From: Lepiota brunneoincarnata
Lineage: Eukaryota > Basidiomycota > Agaricomycetes > Agaricales > Agaricaceae
Length of the DNA: 64,000 bases
Reading direction: 5' to 3'
NCBI GenBank assembly: GCA_023014365.1
Contig: JAEBUN010000013.1
Location: forward strand, 744,001-808,000
Both the position numbers and the translations under genes were made by a program. Below are positions 11,026-21,060 of the stretch, in pieces; the stretch's first letter is position 1, and every line of letters starts with the position of its first letter. The notes under the pieces were generated by a model. It did no database searches. It saw only the letters and a list, made by a program, of their open reading frames with translations, and was not told the DNA's origin.

Positions 11026-11257
11026 AGAAAAGGCCGTAGGCAGTGATGACGAATCATAACGAGTGGATGAAGAGCACCCTCCACCCTAAGCTTATGACCT
11101 GAGGGGCCTAGGAAACCTGTAATCTTGAGTAGCCAGCCTTCGACAGACTTGCTGAACCACAGTTGCCTTATTAGGTAACATGTCGCCAGGGTCTCGCGGT
11201 TATCAGTGTGCACAGGGATTCTGATGGAACGGTGAGGGCACCGATTTCAATTTGGCT

Positions 11258-11266
11258 AGGGGGAGA
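11258..11266 (+). other. E2-A first (internal) polypurine tract
   Basis: AGGGGGAGA followed by TG, in the context AATTTGGCT. The same tract and near-identical context recur at 13,968-13,976 before the real 3' LTR. The sequence after this copy (TGGGTCCC...) is not the LTR. Confidence 0.55.
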
Positions 11267-11653
11267 TGGGTCCCAAGGGGCGCTTCAGTTTGACAGTTTG
11301 ACGCGACCTTTTTCGCGGCGAACACCGTGTACAGGCTGGTTCGGGTCCGGGCTTGTAAGAAAACCAGAACGGATGACCGGGTCACTACGCGTTGCGGGTC
11401 ACGGCGCGCTGAGATGTCAATAAACATCACTGATAGATCAGAGAGGCATATAATGAGTATATAAGTGACTGGCAACCTAAACTAGCTTAGGAGTCTCCCA
11501 GGAGGTCATTAGCTTAGCCTTAGGAGATGACAAGAAAGTCAGAAACAGTTTAGCTTAACTCAGTAAGAGACAAGGAACAACAAGATGACTATTGGGATGA
11601 ATATATATGACAAGATTATATACTACATCCAAGAAGTAAACTAGGCGCAGAGA
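11267..11653. other. Region without a gene between internal PPT and Zn2Cys6 gene
   Basis: Homology to copy B continues to about 11,395; beyond that B is interrupted by insertion of A. The stretch 11,470-11,560 contains several TTAGCTTA-like variants of the E2 motif. It is probably the 3' untranslated region of the antisense Zn2Cys6 gene. No reading frame is supported. Confidence 0.5.
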
Positions 11654-13649
11654 TCACTCAAGGTCTTCTAGAACAGACTCCGGATCCTGAGTCATCAGGA
11701 AAGCGAGGAAGAGAAGCGATTTGAGCTCCTCGAATTCCTCGTATGTCGGGACCCCCGGAAAGTTGTTGGCGAACTCAAAGAACGCCCGAACGTCTTCAAG
11801 GGAGTCGGCCATACCCATCTCTACAAAAGCCACGTCGTTACCGTCCAAGGCAGTCCTGGTAGCTTGCATCTCCTGGACGAATTGGTAAACTACATGGCGG
11901 TGGTGAAACGCCGAAGCCCCGTAAGCAACGCGGTTCGCCTCCAGGCTGACCAAGCTAGAGGACACAACACGCGCAAATGCGGCCAGATCTAGAAAAATAA
12001 AGAGAATAAGAAAAGGGAAAAATAGTGAACAGAGAAACTTACGGTATTCACTGGTCAGTGAGGATGTGACCAGGGCGTTCGCAACGCTGGCTGAAACCTG
12101 GGGATGGTCCGTGAAGGTACAAGGGTAGTTGTACAAGTCGCAGCTGCGACACTTCTTACCCTTGCCCAGAGGCTCGCACTCCAACTTACGAGCAGCGCAA
12201 GAAGGACACCGAGACCGAGGTGGCACGTACTGGAGCAGATGTCAAAGCCGTCAGTAAGGAACCACGAGAAAACTTGGAGAACGTACCGAAAGCTGGCTAG
12301 CTGCCAGCAGCCTAGGAAAGTCCTCACAAAAGAGCGGGACTGGGTGCCGGTATCCATGGTCCCGAATAATTTCGGCCTCAGAGCGCCAAATGCGAGCCTG
12401 GGGAACGTATTTCTTCGTCCGCATGTTGGAACTCTTCTTGGACGAAAGGACGCGTTGTTGATGCGACGGGCCAGCAGGCTAGGCAAACGAGAAAGGACGG
12501 GGGTCGGAGAAGCTAAGAACGCGTCTTGAAAAACAAAAGTCGGTTCTTGAGGGGCAGGCGAAGGCTCCAGAAGGAGCTCCAAATCTGGAGAAGGAGAAAT
12601 CTCCACGGCGCTTGCGGGAGACTCGACTGGAGTGCCAGCTAAGTGAGGTGGTGATGGTGTTGGGCACCTAGGCGAAGCCAGCACATGTTGCCCATCCAGA
12701 GAAGAGGACCAGCTAAAGATTTTGAAGAGGTCGGCTTGAGAGACCTCAGGGACTGGAGAACGCGATGGCGAGTTTGAATTCGCCAAGAATAGAGGCGTAG
12801 GGGGCGGCGTCGATGGTTTCGCCTTCTGTTTGCCTTTAAGGGCAGCTGGGATACGCGCTCAAGCGGAAGTTAGCAGAAAGGACAAATATACCTTGTAAAA
12901 GACTAAGCTTACGCGTTGAAACAGTCGAAGAGGCTACAGGAGAGGAGGGGCGGTTTGTTGAAGGGCCCGGCACCTCTGAACCTGATGCAATACCCAGGGG
13001 AGGGAGCACCAGCAAGCCTTCACCATCAAAGGAGCGCAGAGAGATGGCAAGAGGGGGCAGCGACATTAAACTTGACGAGGCCTCTGTGGACAATCCACCA
13101 GAGGGCCCGCCAACAGGGATACCTGACGAGGGTTCTGCGGAAAATCCGGCAGAGCGCTCGTCGGTTGGATTGCACAACGACGCGATGGAAATCACGCGTC
13201 TTGGCACTGGAGCGGACAAGGGAGAAGCCGGCGGAGGAGTTGGTGCACGAGGCGGAGAGTACGGTGGAGGAGGGGTCCTTGCCATACCCACCTGACGATT
13301 TCCGCGAGCTCCTCGAGCTCCTCGCCCTCCTCTAGCTCTCCTAGTACGCGGTGCCGGTGGTTCCCATTGAGGTAGGAGGTTGCGACGCGCCGGGAGGCGA
13401 ATAGTGAGACCTAAAAGTAGAGAAAACATAAGTAAAGACAACGAGAACAGGGGAAAACGCGACTTACGTTGCGCGATCGATGATGAAGGCGCGCCTTGGG
13501 AAGCCATTGAGGCATTGCTCGGCCCAGGGTAGCCTGAAAACAGTGTTAAGAAAACGGAGAAAACTGTAACTCGAACTCTACTTACTGGAAGAAGAGTCCG
13601 AGTCCTCCTCGTAGCGAGCACATTTGCTGCTGCGCGTGTTTCTGTCCAT
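11654..13649 (-). CDS. E2 antisense Zn2Cys6 protein (570 aa, six exons)
   Basis: Proposed exons on the minus strand: 13649-13586, 13533-13468, 13410-12913, 12845-12283, 12229-12043 and 11988-11654. Total length is 1,713 nt, an exact multiple of three, with no stop. The donor after 12283 (GTTCTC) is weak; the stronger GTACG four bases earlier would break frame, so that junction is the least certain. Residues about 1-390 are Pro/Ser/Arg-rich and probably disordered. A perfect CX2CX6CX8CX2CX6C Zn2Cys6 cluster lies at about residues 405-434, followed by a helical C-terminal region of about 135 residues. Known Zn2Cys6 proteins are fungal DNA-binding regulators, but their cluster is normally near the N-terminus. 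The gene is flanked by the two polypurine tracts. Copy B's version would lie outside the window. Confidence 0.75.
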
Positions 13650-13748
13650 TGTTGATAGAAGTGGGCGTTGAAAAGTGAATATGCGAGCAGGATAGACGAG
13701 TAAGAAGTGAGAGGGAGAACGAAGGAGATGAAACGAGACCTTGGGACA

Positions 13749-13755
13749 TTTAAAA
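13749..13755 (-). promoter_or_regulatory. Weak TATA-like element of the E2 Zn2Cys6 gene
   Basis: A TTTTAAA-type sequence lies about 100 nt upstream of the ATG at 13649, followed by a pyrimidine-rich stretch typical of fungal start regions. Position is approximate. Confidence 0.3.
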
Positions 13756-13967
13756 GACCCAATAACGAGATAAAAATTTAAGCTATAGCAACAAGAAGTT
13801 GATCTATACATTTAAACTCGGTGATATGACATCATTCTGAAATAAGCTTAGCGAAAGTGCGCTACCCTCGAAGCTGGTGAACGATCTAGACCATAGAGTG
13901 CATCAGAGAGACTCAGATACTGCGAATTTGAAGGAGATAATGACTGAGGACAGTCAGCAATTTGGTT

Positions 13968-13976
13968 AGGGGGAGA
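13968..13976 (+). other. E2-A 3' polypurine tract
   Basis: AGGGGGAGA directly abuts the TGATACGCC that opens the LTR. E3 has the same arrangement (AAGGGGGAGG then TGTGGGGG). Confidence 0.75.
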
Positions 13977-14755
13977 TGATACGCCGATTTCACGCCTATA
14001 CATGAATTCCGTACTCCGGAACGATTCTCTACATAGAATCATTGGCTATATCATTAAAGAACTCTATAGAGGATTGGTACTATATCCCGTAGTAGCCAGT
14101 TCAACCGAACTGAGGATATTCAAGCCTCGGAAGTGTTCAAACCAGCTCATTATCACTAAGCTTAGTGAACCAAGCTATCAGAACGCTCTCCGGAGGGATT
14201 CAGGACTCTACATAGCCTATCGAGTATACCCCGGTCGCATCAAGGGACCTTATGAGCAGTTTTCTGATGAACCCGAATGCGTTTGAACATAAAAGAATGT
14301 ACCTAGCGGCTGTCGCAGGCGTATTACGTCTATAGCGAGTTCAATAATGATGACCGGACCACGGAACGGAAAGTCCAACGTTCGGGAGGCAATACCCGAT
14401 GCCCAAAACCCTAGAAATATCAAAGACTCCTAATTAACGAGTGCTTTGTGGGTCCCGGCACTTCGGCATACTGCTTAACTGAGATTAATTACAACGGATC
14501 AAGGGATTGTCCATCTGCTATACATTCCGATCATAATTGATCCGGAAACTTAACGCGCTCGCATGGATGCAGAATAATGCAGACGAGCACGGAACACGTC
14601 TGGCTGGATTGCCATTCGTCAATCAGAGAAAAACCCATAACCCAGGGTAAGGTAGAAATGCTGCCGAACCTTCCAAAATGTTCTACAGTGCCTGTAACAA
14701 TTAAGCTTATTGTTTTCTATTTCATATTTACTATCTCTCGTATGTATCTAAACAA

Positions 14756-14763
14756 TATAAATA
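14756..14763 (+). promoter_or_regulatory. TATA box in E2 LTR
   Basis: TATAAATA in the LTR, conserved in the copy B LTR (minus strand near 28,995). It is the candidate core promoter for the genomic RNA. Confidence 0.45.
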
Positions 14764-14895
14764 CGGTCGCACTTGTTCGTGGAGAAGGAAGAGGTCTCAC
14801 CCCCGCTTCCACACGCAAGTCTGCGAGCCGTGATCAAGAACGGTTTCAGAGGGCTATTTAGTGTGCGTCGTTAAGTGTGATTTCTTCGGTCGTCG

Positions 14896-14962
14896 ACCGA
14901 CCCAGAGACAGAGACAGAGACCAGAGTTCAGAGACCAGAGACCAGAGACCAGAGACCCAGCG
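14896..14962 (+). repeat. CAGAGA/CCAGAGA microsatellite in E2 LTR
   Basis: Runs of AGAGAC and CCAGAGA. The equivalent stretch in the copy B LTR (28,735-28,850 on the plus strand) is longer and more scrambled, consistent with slippage. Confidence 0.75.
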
Positions 14963-15353
14963 CTTTGAATTGACAGGGATTGTCCTTTCATTGTTGCACC
15001 GTACAGCTAAGATAACTTCAACGGCTGTTCGTTAACCTCTAAAAACACTACTCTCTTGAATTTCGCTGTCAGAACGCACCCCCAGAACACCCTAAAAGAC
15101 AAAACTGTTCATTATCTATCTCATTCCACTTGTATTAGCTTAAGCTTATCGAATTGCAGCTAAGCTTAGTGAAAACAAGCCCACTATCTATATTAAAACC
15201 TACGAAAGTTTCTACCTTTTCAATGCGTAGCGACCCAGCTCATCTGCTCTGGTTTACTTACAAGCCCGAACCAGCCTGTCCATGATGTTCAAAAAAGCTC
15301 TTCGTGAAAAAGCTTGTGTCAAACTGTCAAACTGAAGCGCCCCTTGGGACCCA

Positions 15354-15362
15354 TCTCCCCCT
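15354..15362 (-). other. E2-B internal polypurine tract
   Basis: The minus strand reads AGGGGGAGA followed by TGGGTCCC, as at 11,258-11,266 in copy A. The internal tract is therefore a fixed feature of the family. Confidence 0.55.
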
Positions 15363-15594
15363 AGCCAAATTGAAATCGGTGCCCTCACCGTTCCATCAGA
15401 ATCCCTGTGCACACTGATAACCGTGAGACCCTGGCGACATGTTACCTAATAAGGCAACTGTGGTTCAGCAAGTCTGTCGAAGGCTGGCTACTCAAGATTA
15501 CAGGTTTCCTAGGCCCCTCAGGTCATAAGCTTAGGGTGGAGGGTGCTCTTCATCCACTCGTTATGATTCGTCATCACTGCCAATGGCCTTTTCT

Positions 15595-15602
15595 TATAAA
15601 AG
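15595..15602 (+). promoter_or_regulatory. TATA box of E2 antisense gene 1, copy B
   Basis: TATAAAAG, about 50 nt upstream of the ATG at 15,647, as in copy A. Confidence 0.6.
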
Positions 15603-15646
15603 CGAGGGAGCGACATCTCATTCTAGCAGACACCCTTCGCAAGAAA

Positions 15647-16993
15647 ATGGCTTCTTCTATCCCCCATCTCCAGGTCAAGCTTGACGATCTCATCAGCAAT
15701 GCCAAAGGTCGTCTTCAGCGCCTGCAAAACGGTCAAGTCACTCGTCCCCTTGTCGAGAAGGCTCTCCTTGCATTCAACGCTCCTGGGGTATGTCTATTTG
15801 TTCCATGCTTCTCTCACCGTTTCTAAATCATTTCTAGTCTGCTTATATTGAAGCGTTATCGGAGGATAATGAGGCTATCAAGCTTCATGTCAACCAGGAC
15901 TACGTCTTCCGTATCCGCAAGCTCTACGAAATTTACCAAAACAACTACCATTCATCTTATGAGATGCCTGCGATCTATAAAGCGCTCTCTGAATGCTGTA
16001 GCCACATTAATTACGTTCGCTCTGAGGAATCCCACAAAACCAGAACCGAAGAGGCTCAGAACCCATCGTCCACGACTGGCTCTACTTCCTCCAACGTTGC
16101 CGAAGGCTCTGCTGTCCCCAAACGTGTAAGCTTAGTGTTCTTTTGGCTCCAATCGTCTCCTCATGTATAAGCTTAGCCTCGCAAAGGTCGCAAGGCCCCT
16201 GTCTCTGCTGCTGTTGTGGTAGACACCGATACCGAGCTTGCTGAGAGTATGCCCAGTGCTTCCAACTCCCGAGCAACCGGTGCTGACACGGTAATATAGC
16301 TGCTTCTCAACCTATTACATTGGCTGAGATAATCGCTCGCCTCCAGGACATGATGGTCGATGAGGAGGTCTCTCAAGCTATCGTCGAAGAGGTTCGTGTA
16401 GTCTCGCCTTATCGCAAGCGTCGTTTGTCTACCTCCGACATGGTGCGCCAGCTCTACTCCCCCTAACCACTGATTCTGACTTCATCCTTTGCTAGGAGGC
16501 CGTCAAAAAGTCCTCCTCGTCTAAAGGCACCGTCCGTCTTCTTCCCTATTGTCAAGTTCCCAATATGAACACTAAACACTGCTGTTATGCCCGGGCTGAA
16601 CAGGTTCTAGCCAAAACCAATGCCAATACTGCCAAGCGTGCCCGTACCGAGTTTACTTCCGATGAGCGCACCTTTGCAGGCTTATCTGGTGGGCAATTTC
16701 TTACTTCTATTCGCTAAGCTTAACAGTTCTGACACCTCTCCCAGGCAGCTCGTTTGCTCCAGGAACTCCAAAACCTCCTGTCTCACTCTCGTGACAAGTA
16801 CGAATCCGAATCTCACGGTGGCGACGCTCGGTCAGTCAAATGCGACCTCAATTCGCTCAGCCGGGACTTCATCGAGGCTATTCCCTCACTCGAAGCTAAC
16901 TTAAAGAGGTTCCAAGTCCTTATTCAAGAGTGCATCCATCTCAAAAGTCTTTTGCGCAACCTTTCCGACTTGAACAAGCCCTCCCCTGTTTAA
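15647..16993 (+). CDS. E2 antisense gene 1, copy B (359 aa, six exons)
   Basis: Exons: 15647-15787, 15838-16125, 16177-16246, 16300-16442, 16496-16688 and 16749-16993, totalling 1,080 nt without a stop. The last acceptor is the GGCAG at 16,744-16,748; copy A keeps this site but has lost the CCAG just before it, which decides between the two. Intron 2 opens GTAAGCTTAG and closes AAGCTTAG, so both its splice sites lie in TAAGCTTA motifs. The stop TAA at 16,991 is the start of another. The protein is helical with a basic segment, a small Cys/His group and a C-terminal coiled coil; it matches no family I know. It points towards the 3' end of pol on the opposite strand, with about 75 bp between the stop codons. 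Confidence 0.78.
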
Positions 16994-17069
16994 GCTTAAC
17001 GCTTTTACAGTCCCCAGGATAGTTTTCCTTCGATAAGTAGATAGTTCTGTCCACAATATCAGGTTTTCT

Positions 17070-20000
17070 CTATCCCTCCAACTCTTCTGGCTCCCATCTG
17101 TCACTAGGCTCATCCTCAGTAGTCTCCTCCAGGGTCTTCAGTCCCTCTGGCGACAGATCTAACAACTCTTGTAACTCCAGCGGCAACGGCATATGTTTTC
17201 TGGCTAAGTAGGGAATTACTCTGAACACTGCCACTTTATTCTGCCATACAGAGCCATCCAACTCTGCCAGGATATATGATCCTCCCTTTGATCTAGATAT
17301 GACCACCATGGGTCCTAGATACCTGGGTTTCATCTTCCTGTCTGCTGAGCTCTCTATAGCTGTGTTTCTCACTAATACTAAATCTCCCAGGCCGAAGCGA
17401 TAATCTTTTATCTTATGTGCTGCTTGTCGTTCCATCTCCCAAGCCTTGCTAAGCTTAGTGTCTGAAACACGCTGACGCACCTCCTCAACATGCTGAACAT
17501 GTTTTGCCAAAGCCTGAGCTCGGTATCCTATCAACTTGGCCGTGGTTAAGTACTTATTTGGTAGTTGTACTAGCCAAGTGGCCTCTTTGACATCCAGAGG
17601 TAGCGTCGGGTGCGCTCCGGTTACCAGAAAGTACGGGGAACACCCCATTCCTTTTCTAATGGTTATCCGATCTGCCCACATAACGTGCAGTAGCTGCCAA
17701 TACCACTTTTTGACATCTCCATCTGTAGCTTTGTACAACATTTGCCACACATCCCAGTGGGCTCTTTCAATAATCCTGTTCGCTTTGGAATTGTAAGGAG
17801 ATATTGTTACTCCTTTTATCCCATATTTTTCTTCCAGCCATTGAACAGCTTTCTTAAATGGAGAACTGTTGTCCGTGACAATCTTCACTATACAGCCCCA
17901 TCGGCAAATGATATCTTCAAATAACCACTGTGCAATCGAACTAGCATTCTCTTTTCTCAAAGCTTTTGCCTCCATCCAGGATGACAGTCCACACCTTCCA
18001 TGCACAATGTAGCTACACCCATTAGAACTTGGTGTCATATGTAGCATGTCCACATGTAGCACTTGGAATATCAATGGCGTGGGCGTTACTATTGGCGGCG
18101 TCTCGATGATCGCCTTTTGCCGTTGCTGGCATAGATGGCACAATTGCACATACCAAGCTATGTCTCCTTCAACTTCTGGCCACCAGAACCTCTGCATTAT
18201 AAGCTTAGTGGTTGCATATGTTCCTCTGTGTCCTAGGAAGTTGTGGCTGGCTCGCAACATATACATACGCTGCTCCTTATCCACTACTAGCTGATGTTGA
18301 CTGCTAGGACTCGTCCTATACAGTCTCCCCTCTTCATCCAAGAAGAAATGCTCCACCATATACTTAAGCTTACGCAGATCCGGCTCATCCAAGCCTTCAG
18401 CTGCGCTACTGCCCCCTGTTTTCAGGAATTCCCTGACTTTGGGTATTCTTCCGTCTTGTATTTGCGCTGTATCTGTCCTACGCAATTCATCATACGCTTC
18501 CTCTATCTCGGTCAACTTTTCCTCTTTGAAATCTGGCACTAGCCTGACATCCGTCATTAAGCTTAGTACTTGTCGGTGGTTTTCTGGGCACGCTGGGTCT
18601 TCTATAACCCTAAGCTTAGCCTGTTGTTCATCCAAGTACTCTTCCCAAGCTTGACCCAGCTCATACTCAAAATCATACACATCACACGCCAGACCCTGGT
18701 TGAAGCCAGAGCGACTGTCAATCTCATCACAGAAGACTTCCAAGGGTAACGGATCTGCAGCACCCGGATCTTCTTTGATCAACTCGAACTCCTCTCCCTC
18801 ATCCTCGGATCCGTCGTCGAAACAACGGGCTGTCTCATCACCGGGATAGTAACGTCATCTGGACAGTCCATCTGGCCCAAATGTCTTCCCTTCTTTGTGT
18901 ACTAGCGTGAAGTGGAACGATCTAATGAAGTCCACCCAATGGTTTACAGTAGCGTTCGGGAGCTTTCCTGGGTTGTTTAACATCCCAAAGAGAAACTTCG
19001 CGTCTGTTTCCACTACTAGATTTCTCGATCCCCACAATAAATATTTCTCCTGTTCCAGCACCATTCTTAAGCCACATAGCTCTCACTTGGGCTGAGAATA
19101 CCTCTGCTGTCTCTCATCCAATAATATTGACCCAAACTTCGCATAATGTATAAGCTTAGCATCTTCTACATTTCTCTGATATATATAGTATCCCACCGCC
19201 CTCCATGAGGTATCCATGGCTACTACTATGGGTTGTTTACTCGGAAATTCAGGGTTCCTGGTCGGGAAATAGCGCTGAATTGCATCTTTCAGCTCCTGCT
19301 GCGCTTTCCGTTTGTTTTCTCCCCATTCAAACTCTTGTCCCTTCTTAAGCTTTTCATATAGAGGTGCAGCAATGGCTATGAACTTCGGGATATGATTCCT
19401 GCAGCGCGTAGCTGTTCCTAGAAAACCCCTTAGCTCTGAGACATTCTCGCAATCCCCCCATCTTAAAATTTTTCCAATGGTGTCTGTGGCGGGCAACCGT
19501 CCTTTATAGGAGCATTCAAAACCCACTATGGTGATTTCATCAGTGCAGATAGTCGTTTTGGGCCCAGAGAAGGTTCCCCCTATGTATTTCATCCTCTGTA
19601 GAATCCTATTGACCGTCTGCATGTGTTCCCATACAAATCGTCGGATCCCTGGGTTCTTTTTCAACGTCTCTTCAGTGCCATCTGGCAACTCGTATCTGGT
19701 TTTTGGTCCTCTGATAGGTACATCATCTATGTATGGCATCGTGTATTCTGGTATCTCACTGGCTAGGATCGCTGTTACATCCTCATAAAATATAGGCACT
19801 GAATTGGTCCATCCCATAGGTAGCGTCACTAAGCGTAGCGCTCCAAAAGGCATCTGGAACATTGTTAAGTCCCGAGACGACTCAGCTAACAATCGCTCGT
19901 CATATCCAACATACAGATCCAGGATGCCTCCACAAGCCCTGCCTGCAAAGTGCATCACCAAATCTTCCGTTGCTGGCGGCAGCCCTGAATGGTGCTATTG

Positions 20001-20386
20001 TTACTCTGTTCAGCGGTTCCAAGCTGTGTACCAGTCTCAAACTTTTTCCATCTTTCTTTACCACACAGAACCATCTGGATCTATAGGATGAGTTCGACAG
20101 CTTGTATACACCAGCACTAATCTTTCTTTTTATAATGGCACAGACTTCATCATAGATTGCTGATGGAATCGGAATGGGCTTTTCAACCCACGGAGTATGT
20201 TCTACCATCGGTATCTCGATTGGCGGGAAGAAATCTTCCCTAAAACATCCCTTTTCCTCATCTGTCCAGGCGAATGCCTTTTCTTGAAGCATCATGATGT
20301 GGTGCATCAGCTTTCTTTCCTCTGGCCACAAGAAATCCCCTGCATGGGCTTCGTCCAGCTTAAGCTTACGCTCCTCAGTATATCTG
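17070..20386 (-). pseudogene. E2-B pol, main part, broken
   Basis: Minus-strand pol from just after the E3 insertion point to the TAG at 17,070. RT (YIDD), RNase H and integrase (HHCC and D,D,E) match copy A in order. It is broken by a one-base insertion near 19,990 relative to A and by TGA codons at 19,083-19,085 and 18,855-18,857. At both TGA sites copy A has CGA, so both arose by C-to-T. Copies A and B carry different breaks and decayed independently. Confidence 0.9.
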
Positions 20387-20789
20387 TGTGGGGGTAGCAC
20401 TGTGGCTACCTGAGCATGGACCCACAGTGACTTGGCGACGGTGATGTGGCAGCACGGAATGCGTGCTTGGACTTATAAAACACGCTCTCGGACTCGTAGT
20501 TAGTTATTCCTTTCATCTTGCTTAGACACAGACCCAGTCAATAAGACCGCCGCCTTGACGGGTCTCACAGATTGGACTTAGCTTAGACCGTAGAATAGGT
20601 CTTTCATTATTTCTCGCTCGTCCGGTGCTTAGGCGCCTCTCATAGCTATATAATCGGCTTGTACTCGCGTAGTTAACCATCGAATTTACCCTTTGTTCAT
20701 CTCGAAGTTCGCTCACTAAAAGAAAAACTCATATTCAAATCTCCCATTGTTGACTACTACCCCTTCGAACTCACACCCTTCACCCCACA
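20387..20789 (+). repeat. E3 5' LTR
   Basis: It opens TGTGGGGG and closes CCCCACA (inverted ends). TATAAAA at 20,474-20,480 is a candidate promoter. Confidence 0.93.
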
Positions 20790-20793
20790 TAAT

Positions 20794-20811
20794 TGGAGCC
20801 CACCGCGAGGG
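20794..20811 (+). other. E3 primer-binding site
   Basis: TGGAGCCCACCGCGAGGG lies a few bases after the 5' LTR. TGG is the complement of a tRNA CCA end. The same 18 bases follow the E2-B 5' LTR. I cannot assign the tRNA. Confidence 0.65.
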
Positions 20812-21060
20812 GTTGTGGTCATTCTGACTCTCAACTCTTCAGCCTGAACTCTTTCCTACTTCATCATAACGGACGACGTCCTTACAACCCGAGCGAACAC
20901 CTATTCGAGGAGTCAGCCACCTCCGTCGAGAATACCCAGGCTAGCAGGCATAACAACAAACGCATCGATAGAACGAGAGCAACGCGACGCCACCATAGAC
21001 GACGAGACATTACGCGGACATTCATGAAGAGAGTTACTCAGCCATTATATCGCACCGAAT

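Larger units (their letters stand above)
6091..15222 (+). mobile_element. E2 copy A: large Ty3 element with two antisense genes; 5' part outside window
   Basis: Visible parts in order are pol from within its N-terminal region, antisense gene 1, a first polypurine tract, the antisense Zn2Cys6 gene, a second polypurine tract and a 1,246-bp 3' LTR. Its 5' end is cut off by the E1 insertion and the window edge. The LTR end abuts the downstream part of E2 copy B in reverse, so A inserted into B in the opposite orientation. ATGCG at 15,223-15,227 is the expected start of the target duplication. Combining A and B gives a full element of roughly 11.7 kb. Confidence 0.85.
13977..15222 (+). repeat. E2-A 3' LTR (1,246 bp)
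   Basis: It opens TGATACGCC after the polypurine tract and closes CTACCTTTTCA. The end is fixed by copy B, where the same end is followed by TC and a primer-binding site. It matches 28,473-29,686 on the minus strand, which lacks the first 87 bases. It contains four TAAGCTTA motifs and a CCAGAGA tandem run. Confidence 0.85.

Noticed and set aside
14896..14962. CRISPR-like or telomere-like repeat
   Set aside because: A simple AGAGAC/CCAGAGA microsatellite in an LTR, without spacers or terminal context.
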